A stretch of DNA of 64,000 nt from Candidatus Limnocylindrales bacterium (GTDB lineage Bacteria; Desulfobacterota; Binatia; UBA1149; CAITLU01), in the NCBI GenBank assembly GCA_035571835.1, contig DATNBU010000037.1, forward strand, positions 62,001 to 126,000, written 5' to 3'. The stretch's first letter is position 1. Every line of letters starts with the position of its first letter. The notes beneath the pieces are model-generated. The model was not told the origin of the DNA. It ran no database searches and worked only from the letters and a program-made list of their open reading frames with translations. The position numbers and the translations under genes were made by a program. This document shows positions 43,291 through 52,919 of this stretch, in pieces.

Positions 43291-43324
43291 AAAAAAGGCC
43301 CGCGCACCTCTCGGTGCGCGGGCC
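43291..43324 (-). terminator. Rho-independent terminator of groESL
   Basis: Read on the minus strand, a 12-bp stem (GGCCCGCGCACC and its complement, 43297-43308 with 43313-43324), four-base loop and a following T6 (43291-43296) lie about 31 bases after the groEL stop at 43356. Confidence 0.9.
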
Positions 43325-43355
43325 TCTCTCATTCCAGACCAGGTAGAGGTCGGCT

Positions 43356-45008
<1,653 letters not shown>

Positions 45009-45060
45009 TTAGAATCCTCTCTGGATTGGGAAATGCGGGAATTGGCCGAAGCGGCCGGAA

Positions 45061-45348
45061 CTACTCGAGGATGCCGAGGACGTCGTCCTCACGCATGATC
45101 AGGCACTCGGTGCCGTCGATCGTAACCTCGCTGCCCGAATACTTGCCGAAGAGGATGCGGTCACCCTTCTTGACGGTCAGCTTCTGGAGCTTGCCGTCGT
45201 CGCCGCGGCGGCCTTCGCCGGTGGCGACAACCTTGCCTTCCTGCGGCTTCTCCTTGGCGGTATCCGGAATGTAGAGCCCGCCGGCGGTCTTCTCTTCTTC
45301 TTTCACGCGCCGCACCAGGATGCGGTCGTATAGTGGCCGAATGTTCAT
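45061..45348 (-). CDS. groS: Co-chaperonin GroES (10 kDa)
   Basis: A 95-residue GroES with the standard features: [34 protein letters not shown] (mobile loop), [20 protein letters not shown] and EDDVLGILE. Heptameric lid of the GroEL cage. A GAGGAGG ribosome site lies nine to fifteen bases before the ATG at 45348. It is the first gene of groES-groEL; its leader carries two inverted repeats and a probable promoter. Confidence 0.98.
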   Translation of the reverse strand: MNIRPLYDRILVRRVKEEEKTAGGLYIPDTAKEKPQEGKVVATGEGRRGDDGKLQKLTVKKGDRILFGKYSGSEVTIDGTECLIMREDDVLGILE

Positions 45349-45381
45349 TTCGTCGTAGCCTCCTCGAAAAAAGGACCGCTC

Positions 45382-45402
45382 CCTGTCTGTTTATCCGACA
45401 GG
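45382..45402 (-). promoter_or_regulatory. 5' leader inverted repeat of groESL, CCTGTC-N9-GACAGG
   Basis: 6-bp arms (45382-45387 and 45397-45402) with a nine-base spacer lie between the predicted promoter and the groES ribosome site, about 34 bp upstream of the ATG. It can form a leader hairpin or be an operator. The nine-base spacing resembles CIRCE but the arms do not match the CIRCE consensus. Confidence 0.35.
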
Positions 45403-45425
45403 AAACCGGTCGAGTTTTGGATTGC

Positions 45426-45448
45426 CCGCGCTCGAAACTCGAGCGCGG
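45426..45448 (-). promoter_or_regulatory. Perfect 10-bp inverted repeat in the groESL leader
   Basis: Arms CCGCGCTCGA and TCGAGCGCGG (45426-45435, 45439-45448) flank AAC. It starts within a few bases of the expected transcription start, so it is either an mRNA hairpin or a repressor site. Read as GCGCTC-N7-GAGCGC it loosely recalls the CIRCE element (GCACTC-N9-GAGTGC), but the spacer is two bases shorter and the core differs. Confidence 0.4.
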
Positions 45449-45460
45449 AAGATGGGCGTG

Positions 45461-45488
45461 TCTGTAGGGCCGCTCATCGGGGTGTCAA
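45461..45488 (-). promoter_or_regulatory. Candidate sigma-70-type promoter of groESL
   Basis: On the minus strand, TTGACA (45483-45488) is followed 16 bp later by TACAGA (45461-45466), a perfect -35 and a 3/6 -10. The position, about 110 bp upstream of groES and just before the inverted repeat, fits. A sigma-32 heat-shock promoter was not recognised. Confidence 0.45.
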
Positions 45489-45597
45489 GGCAGCGCCGTG
45501 GAAAAACGCTTGCTTTGAACCCAATCTCTTTCTCAGAGCCTGTTTTTGCCGGAAACGCGAACGACCGAGGCCGCCGCGGGGCCGGCGAGCGGGCGGT

Positions 45598-45870
45598 TCA
45601 GCGCCGCCGCGAAAGCTCTTCGGTGTACTTGCGGTAGAGGACTTCCCACTCCCGTCCGCCCTCGGGCACCGTCCTTTGAAGGGACGCAATCCGCGAACGG
45701 ACGGCACGGTCGAGTGCTCCCGAGTCCCCGCCGAGACTCGCCCCGATCCGGGCAGCGATCCGCCTCACAGCCGAGCCCCGGTCGACGATCTGGACCCCGG
45801 AGTCGGCAAGCGCCTTCGCGATGGCCAGCGACAGCGACTCGACGCGCTCTTCTTTGAGCCGGACGCTCAC
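45598..45870 (-). CDS. DUF507 family protein
   Basis: A 90-residue, mostly helical protein of the DUF507 family: VSVRLKEERVESLSLAIAKA, LADSGVQIVDRGSAVRRIAA and VLYRKYTEELSRRR. Function unknown. The start is GTG at 45870 whose last bases overlap the TGA of the preceding DUF507 gene (GTGA), so the two are translationally coupled and may form a heteromer, as the two-gene arrangement is seen elsewhere in deltaproteobacteria. The groES promoter region follows downstream. Confidence 0.75.
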   Translation of the reverse strand: MSVRLKEERVESLSLAIAKALADSGVQIVDRGSAVRRIAARIGASLGGDSGALDRAVRSRIASLQRTVPEGGREWEVLYRKYTEELSRRR

Positions 45871-46154
45871 AGGACAAAGCCTTTTTGCTTGGCAATCCGC
45901 TCGCAGAGCCCCTGAAAGAGCTTGGCCGGATCGATCGTCGGGTCCTGACGGCCAAGTTTCTGCAGGGCCTCCTCGGCCTCGCGCCGGATGGCGGCCTCCT
46001 GCGCGAAATTGGTCGCGATCGCATTGGCGACGGCTGCTGCGACCTTGTTCATCTCGCCTTTGACGGCCGGAGGGTCTTCCCGGCAAAGGTCCGTGGCGAT
46101 CGAGATCGCCAGGCGCTGGATGTCGTCGCGGGACAGGCTCACGCACGCGAACAT
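45867..46154 (-). CDS. DUF507 family protein
   Basis: A 95-residue helical protein (MFACVSLSRDDIQRLAISIA, NKVAAAVANAIATNFAQEAA, LFQGLCERIAKQKGFVL) paralogous to the next gene by length and arrangement. It starts at ATG 46154, shortly after the REP-like palindrome at 46201-46250, which separates it from the divergent LD-carboxypeptidase gene. The function is unknown; coupling with the second DUF507 gene suggests a complex. Confidence 0.7.
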   Translation of the reverse strand: MFACVSLSRDDIQRLAISIATDLCREDPPAVKGEMNKVAAAVANAIATNFAQEAAIRREAEEALQKLGRQDPTIDPAKLFQGLCERIAKQKGFVL

Positions 46155-46200
46155 GGTTGGAGACCGCCGCCGGAGCAACCTTGCGCGCGGGCTCGAATGA

Positions 46201-46250
46201 AAATCGGGGACAGACACCGATTTGCGCAAATCGGTGTCTGTCCCCGATTT
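46201..46250. repeat. REP-like palindrome, GGGGACAGACACCGATTT type (copy 2)
   Basis: A perfect 50-bp palindrome centred at 46225/46226. Its arm AAATCGGGGACAGACACCGA continues to TTTGC. The arm agrees with copy 1 (10566-10617) over GGGACAGACACCGATTT, with a different centre (TTTGCGCAAA instead of TTTCCGGAAA). It lies between the divergent DUF507 and LD-carboxypeptidase genes. Confidence 0.85.
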
Positions 46251-46330
46251 CCCGACTCGAGTGATGACGGGCGGCGCCAGTTTCGGTACAACGAGCACTC
46301 GCCTGCGTTCTCACGCGGCCGGAAACGTCG

Positions 46331-47287
46331 ATGCGACAATTTTCTCCGCTGGTTCGTTCGCGTGCACTTCAGTCGGGCGACCGCGTTGCGCTGATCGCGC
46401 CGTCGTCGCGCTACGACGAGAAAGCGCTCGACCGGGGCATCGAGGTGCTCCAGTCGTGGGGGCTCGTCGTGGATGCGCCCACCCCGTCGGCCACGCTCCG
46501 GTATCTTGCCGCATCCGACGACGAGCGCGCAGCGCACCTTGCCGACGCGTTCGCGCGCGACGACGTCGCGGCGCTGATCGGAGTCCGCGGCGGCTTCGGA
46601 TCGGCGCGCCTGTTCGGCCGCTTCGATGCCGCCGTTGCGCGCGCGCATCCGAAGCTGTTCGTCGGCTACAGCGACGTCACGCTGCTGCTGTCGCGGCTGT
46701 CGTCGGAAGCGGGCCTCGTCTGTTTCCACGGCCCGATGGCCGCGAGCGATCTGCCGCGGCTTTCGCCTGCGCAGCTCGAGCGCTTTCGCCGCTTCCTGTT
46801 TGACGAAGAGGGCTGGTGGGCCGGAGACGGCCTCACGCCGCTCGTTCGTGGTCAGGCGACAGGACGCCTTGCCGGAGGCTGCCTGTCCGTGCTCGTGACG
46901 ACGCTCGGTACGCCGTACGAGATCGACACGCGCGGCGCGGTGCTCTTCCTCGAAGACATCGCCGAGCCGTCGTATCGGATCGATCGCATGCTCACGCACC
47001 TCGCGCATGCCGGCAAGCTCGACGAAATGGCTGCGGTCGTGCTCGGCGCGTTTCACGACTGCGAGCCGGCGGATCAGATCCATGAGATCGTCGTGGAGAT
47101 TTTCGGCGCGCGCGGCATTCCCGTCGTGTCCGGGTTCGACGGCGGCCATCATTCGGGCGCTGCGGTCGTGCCGATCGGCTGCGAGGTGCGCGTGGATGCG
47201 GATGCGGGCCGCGTCGAGCTTCTGGAGCCGGTCTTTGCCGCTTCGCCCGGGCGCCCGGACCTCAGCGCTTCGATGTCGGTCCGATGA
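46331..47287 (+). CDS. ldcA: LD-carboxypeptidase (peptidase S66, LdcA/MccF family)
   Basis: A 318-residue serine peptidase that removes the terminal D-Ala from murein tetrapeptides in the cytosol. The N-terminal Rossmann-like half has DRVALIAPSSRYDEKALDRG and GVRGGFGSARLF; the nucleophile Ser sits in KLFVGYSDVTLLLS; the C-terminal half has LFLEDIAEPSYRIDRMLTHL (Glu) and GFDGGHHSGAAVVPIGC (His). There is no signal peptide. It overlaps the following serine hydrolase by 4 bp and precedes mpl, forming a peptidoglycan-recycling operon. Confidence 0.9.
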   Translation: MRQFSPLVRSRALQSGDRVALIAPSSRYDEKALDRGIEVLQSWGLVVDAPTPSATLRYLAASDDERAAHLADAFARDDVAALIGVRGGFGSARLFGRFDAAVARAHPKLFVGYSDVTLLLSRLSSEAGLVCFHGPMAASDLPRLSPAQLERFRRFLFDEEGWWAGDGLTPLVRGQATGRLAGGCLSVLVTTLGTPYEIDTRGAVLFLEDIAEPSYRIDRMLTHLAHAGKLDEMAAVVLGAFHDCEPADQIHEIVVEIFGARGIPVVSGFDGGHHSGAAVVPIGCEVRVDADAGRVELLEPVFAASPGRPDLSASMSVR

Positions 47288-48513
47288 TGGCGAACAGCCG
47301 GGCCGGCCGGCCGGCGGGCGTCTCGCCGAAGGCTGCCGGCTCGACAACTCATTCGGCCTGGGACGAGGTCGTACGGATTCTCGACGACGCCGTCGGCCCC
47401 GATCACGTGAGCCCGGCGGCATCGCTCCTGGTCGGACGCGGCGATGCGGTGCTGTTCGAGCACGCAACCGGAGCGACCGGCCCCGGCGCCGGCGATCCGC
47501 CGTGCACGACGGATACGATCTTCGACGTCGCGTCGCTGACCAAGCCGCTCGTGACGGCGGCGCTCGCATTCCAGCTGATCGCGCGCGGCAGGCTGTCGTT
47601 CGACACGCGCGTGACTGACGTGCTGCCGGACTTTGCGTCGCACGCCGAAGGCGGCAACGACGAGCGGCGCCTGGCGGTTACCGTGCGCAATCTCCTGCAC
47701 CACGATTCGGGCCTTCCGGCCCACCGCCGCTATTTCGAATCGTTCCCGCCGGAGCTTCCGGCGTCGCGCGAAGAAGCGGCGCGCCGCCGCGACCGCATGT
47801 TCGCGCTCGCTCTCGCCGAGCCGCTCGAGCGCGATCCGCGCTCGAGCAGCGTCTACAGCGACATCGGCTTCCTCGTCCTCGGCGCGATGGTCGAAAAAAT
47901 CGCCGGCCTACGCATCGACGCGCTGGCCGCCGAACAGATCTTCGGGCCGCTCGACGCCGCAGAAGCGAGGTTCGTCGATCTTGCCGACGAGCCGGACGAC
48001 GCATTCACGCTGCGCTGTGCGGCAACCGGAGCGTGCGACTGGCGCAGGACCCAAATCCGCGGCCGCGTGCAGGACCAGAACGCGTACGCGATGGGCGGCG
48101 TCGCAACGCACGCCGGGCTGTTCGCAACCGCGCGCACGATTCACCGGCTCGCCGGCGAATGGACGGAAGCCGCGGCTGGAAGAGGCCGCGTGCTCGACCG
48201 GCGCGTCGTGAGCCATGCATGGGATCGGGCCGAGCCGGCGGCCGGCGCCGCGCCGTCGCCCTCGTCGTCCTGGGCGCTCGGATGGGACACGCCGACTCCA
48301 GGCGTCAGCTCGGCGGGCTCGCGCATCGGTCCGGGCGCAGTCGGACATCTCGGTTACACCGGCACCTCGCTGTGGATCGACCCGAGCCGGAGTGTGCACG
48401 TCGTGCTGCTGACCAATCGCATCGCGTACGGTACAAACGCAGACGCGATCCGTGCGCTCAGGCCGCGCGTGCACGATGCAGTCTTTGCGGCGCTCGACCG
48501 CGCAAGAGACTGA
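47284..48513 (+). CDS. Beta-lactamase-family serine hydrolase within the murein recycling operon
   Basis: A 409-residue class C beta-lactamase/DD-peptidase-fold protein. The SxxK motif is in FDVASLTKPLVTAALAF (Ser near residue 88), the YxN-equivalent is VYSDIGFLVLG, and the third element is near GYTGTSLWIDPSR. There is no signal peptide, so it is predicted to act in the cytosol, unlike periplasmic penicillin-binding proteins. Wedged with 4-bp overlap between an LD-carboxypeptidase and mpl, it probably takes part in turnover of murein peptides, as an amidase, esterase or peptidase of undetermined substrate. Similar proteins are labelled beta-lactamase-like or esterase. Confidence 0.8.
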   Translation: MMANSRAGRPAGVSPKAAGSTTHSAWDEVVRILDDAVGPDHVSPAASLLVGRGDAVLFEHATGATGPGAGDPPCTTDTIFDVASLTKPLVTAALAFQLIARGRLSFDTRVTDVLPDFASHAEGGNDERRLAVTVRNLLHHDSGLPAHRRYFESFPPELPASREEAARRRDRMFALALAEPLERDPRSSSVYSDIGFLVLGAMVEKIAGLRIDALAAEQIFGPLDAAEARFVDLADEPDDAFTLRCAATGACDWRRTQIRGRVQDQNAYAMGGVATHAGLFATARTIHRLAGEWTEAAAGRGRVLDRRVVSHAWDRAEPAAGAAPSPSSSWALGWDTPTPGVSSAGSRIGPGAVGHLGYTGTSLWIDPSRSVHVVLLTNRIAYGTNADAIRALRPRVHDAVFAALDRARD

Positions 48514-48533
48514 AAAGGCAAGGGACCGATTCG

Positions 48534-49949
48534 ATGACCGAGAACAAGCCGCGTCACATTCATTTCGTCGCGATCTGCGGAGTCGGCATGGCGCCGATGG
48601 CCGTGATGCTGCGCGACGCCGGCTACGAGGTCACGGGCTCGGACATCGCCGCGTATCCGCCGATGGGCGACATGCTGCGCCAGGCGGGCATTCCGGTCAC
48701 GCTCGGCTTCGATGCGAAAAATCTCGAACCGCGTCCGGACCTCGTCGTGATCGGCAACGCGGTCACGCGCAGCAACGTCGAGGCGCAGGCGGTCGAGGCG
48801 CTCGGTATCGAGAAGACGTCGTTTCCGGCGGCGCTCGGACGGTTTTTCCTCGGACGCGGCGCACGCTCGCTGGTGGTTGCCGGCACGCACGGAAAAACCA
48901 CGACGACGGGCATGCTCGCGCACTGCCTCGCAACCGCCGGCGCCGATCCCGGCTATCTCGTCGGCGGGCTCGTGCGCGATCTCGGAAAGCTCGCGTCAGC
49001 CGGAAGCGGAGAATACTTCGTCGTCGAAGGCGACGAGTACGATACGGCCTACTTCGACAAGGGCCCCAAGTTCCTCCACTACAAGCCGTCGGCCGTCATT
49101 CTTACGAGCGTCGAGTTCGACCACGCCGACATCTACACCGACGTCGAGCACGTGAAGTCGTCGTTCCGAAAGCTCGCCGGCATCCTTCCTTCCAATGCGC
49201 CGCTGGTCGGCTGCGTCGACTATCCGCATCTGCTCGCTGCGATCGAGCGCGCCGGGCGCTACCGCTTCGTGCCGTACGGCATGCATTCGCCCGATGGATG
49301 GGAGCCGCGCGCCATCGAAGTCGGGCCGGACGGCAGCCGCTTCGACCTTTACTGGAAGGGACGCCGCGATGCGCGACTTCGCCTTTCGCTGGTCGGCGCG
49401 ATGAACGCGCTCAACGCGACGGCGGTCTATGCGCTCTGCCGCGAGCTCGGCATCGAGCTCGGCGCAGTCGCCGAAGGACTCGCAACGTACAAGGGCGCCG
49501 CGCGACGCCAGGAAATCGTCGGCGAGAACGGCGGCATCACCGTCGTCGACGATTTCGCGCATCATCCGACCGCGGTGGGGCTTACGATTGCGGCGATTCG
49601 CGGGCGTTTTCCCGGGCGGCGGCTGTGGGCGGTGTTCGAGCCGCGCTCGAATACGAGCCGGCGCGCGATCTTCCAGAGAGCCTATGCCGATGCGCTCGCC
49701 GGCGCGGACGCCGTCGCGCTGTCGGCCGTATTCCGCAAGGACAACGATCCGCTGAAGCCGGAAGAGATGCTGTCGACCGACGTGCTGATCCGCGACCTCG
49801 GCGCGCGCGGCATTCCGTCGTGGACCGAAGCCGGCCCCGACGAAATCCTCGCGAGGCTTCGCGGCGAGCTGCGCGAAGGCGACGTCGTCCTCTGCATGTC
49901 GAACGGCGCCTTCGGCGGCCTCCCCAGAAAACTCCTCGCCCCCGCGTAA
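48534..49949 (+). CDS. mpl: UDP-N-acetylmuramate:L-alanyl-gamma-D-glutamyl-meso-diaminopimelate ligase
   Basis: A 471-residue Mur-ligase that re-attaches the recycled tripeptide to UDP-MurNAc, saving de novo synthesis. The N-terminal domain has HIHFVAICGVGMAPMAVML and VTGSDIAAYPPMGDML; the ATP-binding P-loop is VVAGTHGKTTTTGMLAHC; the central region has FVVEGDEYDTAYFDKGPK and TSVEFDHADIYTD (carbamylated Lys/metal region); the C-terminal domain has DDFAHHPTAV and WAVFEPRSNTSRR. The FDKGPKFLHY segment is characteristic of Mpl compared with MurC. An AAGG site precedes the ATG at 48534, 20 bp after the serine hydrolase stop. Confidence 0.93.
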   Translation: MTENKPRHIHFVAICGVGMAPMAVMLRDAGYEVTGSDIAAYPPMGDMLRQAGIPVTLGFDAKNLEPRPDLVVIGNAVTRSNVEAQAVEALGIEKTSFPAALGRFFLGRGARSLVVAGTHGKTTTTGMLAHCLATAGADPGYLVGGLVRDLGKLASAGSGEYFVVEGDEYDTAYFDKGPKFLHYKPSAVILTSVEFDHADIYTDVEHVKSSFRKLAGILPSNAPLVGCVDYPHLLAAIERAGRYRFVPYGMHSPDGWEPRAIEVGPDGSRFDLYWKGRRDARLRLSLVGAMNALNATAVYALCRELGIELGAVAEGLATYKGAARRQEIVGENGGITVVDDFAHHPTAVGLTIAAIRGRFPGRRLWAVFEPRSNTSRRAIFQRAYADALAGADAVALSAVFRKDNDPLKPEEMLSTDVLIRDLGARGIPSWTEAGPDEILARLRGELREGDVVLCMSNGAFGGLPRKLLAPA

Positions 49950-49961
49950 ACAAAGAGAAAT

Positions 49962-50015
49962 AAAAAAGGGGACAGGTACATTTACGCGGCGCGTAAATGT
50001 ACCTGTCCCTTTTTC
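49962..50015. repeat. REP-like palindrome, GGGACAGGTACATTTAC type
   Basis: 19-bp arms (49969-49987, GGGACAGGTACATTTACGC; 49991-50009) enclose GGC, with A-rich and T-rich flanks that extend the stem. It shares the GGGACAG outer part but not the inner part with the copies at 10566 and 46201. It lies between the convergent mpl and lytic transglycosylase genes, where its hairpin followed by T5 can double as a bidirectional terminator. Confidence 0.8.
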
Positions 50016-52179
50016 AGCTCGCCTTCGCGACCGGCGCCTCGGGCGAGCTACCATAGATGCTGCGGTAGTTGCGCATGTTGCGCAGGATGCTCTTCACGTA
50101 CAGGCGCGTCTCGCGGTAGCTGATCTGCTCGATCATCTCGTCTTCCTGCCAGATCTTCGTGAGGTCCCGCCAGCGTTCGGCGGCGGTTTCGCCGGCGTTG
50201 TATGCGGCCGCGATCAGCGCCGTGTTGCCGCCGAACTCCTTCGACAGCTCGGCAAGGTAGCGCACGGCAATCCGTATGTTCACGGCGGGATCGAACAGAT
50301 CGTCGGCATCCGGCTGCGGAAGCCCCGACGACGACGCCACGCGCTTCGCGGTTTTTTCGAGAAGCTGCATGAGCCCGAGCGCCTTGGCGGAAGAGACTGC
50401 GGTTGCCGAGAACGCCGATTCCTGGCGCATCAGCGAGTAGACGAGCATCGGATCGATGCCGGCCTTTGCCGACTCGCGCTCGACGATGTCGGCGTGCGCA
50501 CGAGGATAGAAGTACGGCCTGGCCTCTTCGCGTGACAGCTCGCCCGCATCGTTCATCTCGATCGCGATGCGGAACGCCGCATCATACGCGCCCGAAGACG
50601 GCAGCGCAGGCAGCACCGCGCGCCGAGTCGCCGTGTCGAAGCGCGCCAGCCGCATCGAAAGGTCACGCGCGGCGAGCGTGACCAGGCCCGACTCGCGCAG
50701 CGACGTCGCGCGGCGGATCGCAAGCACGGCATCGGCCGGCAAGGACTCCGGAACCACCGGCGGCTTGATCTCGGTCGGAGCGGGATTTTTGCGTCCGAGC
50801 TGCGCCTCGGATGCAGCGGCGTAGTATCCAAGCGGAAACTCGCTCAGCACCTGCCGGTAGCACTCGCGCGCCTCGTCGTTGCGACCGAGATGCTCGAGCG
50901 AGCGTCCCTGCCAGTAAAGCGCGTCGGCGCGGCCCTCGGTGTCCGAGCCGCGCGGCGCTCCGGCTGCCATCGCTGCGAAAGTCTTCGCGGCTTCGCTGTA
51001 ATCTTTGGCGCGATAGGAAACCCAGCCCTGGCGCCACTGGCTTTCCGCGCGAGTCGCGCCCTTCGCCAGGGCTGCCGCTCGCCCGTAATACGCGATCGCT
51101 TCGGCATGGTGATCTTCGACGTCGTTGATGCGCGCGAGCGCGTAGAGCGCCTGCTGCTCGTCGCCGATGCCGGTCTTCATGCCGAGCATCTTCTCGAACA
51201 GCTCGGTGGCTTCGGCGTTCTGGTCGTTGTTCCAGCGAAGCGTTGCGGCCTCGTACAGAAGCTTGGCCTTGTGCGCGCCGATGGCCGGGGCGGCGCGCTT
51301 CTCGAAGAACGCCGCGCCCGCCGCCTTGCTCTCGGAGCGTCCGAGATTGCGGCCGTACGCCAGCTCGGCTTCGCCTTCGACCGGGCTTCCGGGAAAATCG
51401 TCGAGCAGCTCGCGAAGGAGCGCGGCCTGTTCCTCGGAGCGCCCCTCGCGCCCGAGAAGCCGCGCTTCGGCCATCAGCCCGTCTGCACCCGAAGGCCGCA
51501 GCTCGGGATGATCACGACGAAGGGTCGTCAGAAGCTCGTAAGCGCTGCGTGCCGAGGCGGAGAGCGGCGACTTGGAGCGCGCGCACTGGAGATAGACGGC
51601 CGCATTGTCCGGATCCTTTGCGGCCAGCACGCGGCCTGCCGAAAGGCAGACACTGGCCGCATCTCCGGTATCGGGACCGCTGCGACCGTAGCGCTCGGCA
51701 AGCGAAACGGCGCGTTCGACATCGGCGTCTTCGGCAACGAGTCGCGCGAGCTCGGCTGCAGCGTCCCCGCGCAGCACCGAATCCGGATACTTCGTCAGGA
51801 ATTCCTCGAAATCCTTTCTTGCGGCGGGGCGATCGAAGCGGCTGCGCGCAGTGGCCGCGTAAAAGTCGGTCACATCGTCGAGCCACGGCATCTTCTCGTG
51901 AAGCTTGCCGAAGTCCGCGGCAGCTTTGCGCGGATCCTTGCGCATTCCGGCGATTGCGCGGCCGAGCTCGGTATTGGCCGGATGAAGATCTTCGAGAGCT
52001 TCGTCGCCCGCAGCGTCCGGCACCGGCGCGACTGCTCCGGCACCGCTCCGGGCCTTCGCGCCGTCGCTGGTGGCTGCATACGCGACGCCGGGCGCGCAGA
52101 CGATCGCAGTCGACAGCAGCACCGCTGCGAAGCAGGTCAGGAAAGGATTTCGCACGATTCGCGCATGGTTCATCGTCAT
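50014..52179 (-). CDS. Soluble lytic murein transglycosylase (Slt-type)
   Basis: A 721-residue periplasmic enzyme with an N-terminal signal peptide (NPFLTCFAAVLLSTAIVCAP), a long TPR-like superhelix (residues about 60-560; LYWQGRSLEHLGRNDEARECY and similar units) and a C-terminal SLT catalytic domain: DPMLVYSLMRQESAFSATAV with the catalytic Glu, SSAKALGLMQLLEKTAKRVA, NIRIAVRYLAELSKEF and ALIAAAYNAGETAAERW. It cleaves glycan strands to 1,6-anhydro products that feed recycling by the neighbouring LdcA/Mpl genes. Start Met at 52179 or 52173. It converges on mpl. Confidence 0.88.
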   Translation of the reverse strand: MTMNHARIVRNPFLTCFAAVLLSTAIVCAPGVAYAATSDGAKARSGAGAVAPVPDAAGDEALEDLHPANTELGRAIAGMRKDPRKAAADFGKLHEKMPWLDDVTDFYAATARSRFDRPAARKDFEEFLTKYPDSVLRGDAAAELARLVAEDADVERAVSLAERYGRSGPDTGDAASVCLSAGRVLAAKDPDNAAVYLQCARSKSPLSASARSAYELLTTLRRDHPELRPSGADGLMAEARLLGREGRSEEQAALLRELLDDFPGSPVEGEAELAYGRNLGRSESKAAGAAFFEKRAAPAIGAHKAKLLYEAATLRWNNDQNAEATELFEKMLGMKTGIGDEQQALYALARINDVEDHHAEAIAYYGRAAALAKGATRAESQWRQGWVSYRAKDYSEAAKTFAAMAAGAPRGSDTEGRADALYWQGRSLEHLGRNDEARECYRQVLSEFPLGYYAAASEAQLGRKNPAPTEIKPPVVPESLPADAVLAIRRATSLRESGLVTLAARDLSMRLARFDTATRRAVLPALPSSGAYDAAFRIAIEMNDAGELSREEARPYFYPRAHADIVERESAKAGIDPMLVYSLMRQESAFSATAVSSAKALGLMQLLEKTAKRVASSSGLPQPDADDLFDPAVNIRIAVRYLAELSKEFGGNTALIAAAYNAGETAAERWRDLTKIWQEDEMIEQISYRETRLYVKSILRNMRNYRSIYGSSPEAPVAKAS

Positions 52180-52238
52180 GGGTTCGTTGACTTTACCCGA
52201 GCGGCCGAAAGAATGCAGCGGTGCCCGCCGCGCGCAGC

Positions 52239-52919
52239 ATGCAATTGATTCTCGCATCGGGCTCACCGCGCCGCCGCGAGCTTCTGACCGGAGCAGGCTT
52301 CACGTTTGAGATCGACGTGCCCGATATGGACGAGACGATCCTCCCGGGCGAATCACCGGTCGCCGCCACGACCCGGCTCGCCATCGAGAAGGCCGAGGCC
52401 GTTGCCGCGCGGCGACTCGCGAGCAAAGCCGAGCGTAAACTGGCCAGCGCAGCCGAGCGTAAACTGGCCAGCGAAGCCGACCATCAGCTGTCATGCTCAT
52501 CCGAAGTCATCCTTGCGGCGGATACGACCGTCGTCGTCGGCGAGCGCATTCTTGGCAAACCCGTCGACGTCCGCGATGCGGTCGAGATGCTGCTGTCGCT
52601 GTCGGGCCGCAACCACTTCGTGTGGACGGCGTGGGCCGTGCTGCCGGTAAACGGCAGTCTCGGCGCGCCGGAGTGCGGCGCGTGCCGATCGGTCGTTCGC
52701 ATGCGCGAGATCTCGCGCCGCGAAGCCGAGGCCTACGCAGCATCGGGAGAGCCGATGGACAAAGCCGGAAGCTACGCTGCGCAAGGAGATGGGCGCCGGT
52801 TCATCGGCGCAATCGTCGGGCCGCTCGACAACGTGATCGGCCTGCCGATGACTCCTGTCGTACGCGCTCTCGCCCGTTGCGGAATCTCGCCGCCCGGCGC
52901 GATCAGCGTGTCGTCATGA
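52239..52919 (+). CDS. maf: Maf-like nucleotide pyrophosphatase with inserted repeat
   Basis: A 226-residue NTP pyrophosphatase of the Maf family (septum formation/nucleotide house-cleaning). Family marks are LILASGSPRRRELLTGAGF, DMDETILPGE, ILAADTTVVVGERILGKP, DAVEMLLSLSGRNHFVWTAW and DKAGSYAAQGDGRRFIG. The segment between KAEAVA and EVILAADTT (residues about 60-85) is longer than usual and consists of three in-frame 8-residue units (LASKAERK, LASAAERK, LASEADHQ). The ATG at 52239 is used; GTG 52221 is an alternative. Overlaps the PLP-binding gene (ATGA). Confidence 0.92.
   Translation: MQLILASGSPRRRELLTGAGFTFEIDVPDMDETILPGESPVAATTRLAIEKAEAVAARRLASKAERKLASAAERKLASEADHQLSCSSEVILAADTTVVVGERILGKPVDVRDAVEMLLSLSGRNHFVWTAWAVLPVNGSLGAPECGACRSVVRMREISRREAEAYAASGEPMDKAGSYAAQGDGRRFIGAIVGPLDNVIGLPMTPVVRALARCGISPPGAISVSS
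52416..52487 (+). repeat. 24-bp coding tandem repeat inside maf (three units)
   Basis: Units 52416-52439, 52440-52463 and 52464-52487 are in-frame and encode LASKAERK, LASAAERK and LASEADHQ. The first two differ at three positions; the third is more diverged. Being 24 bp, copy number changes keep the frame. The position is the loop just before the catalytic ADTTVV. Confidence 0.85.

Noticed and set aside
45349-45500. CIRCE (HrcA) element upstream of groES
   Set aside because: The consensus TTAGCACTC-N9-GAGTGCTAA is not present; only loosely similar inverted repeats are.
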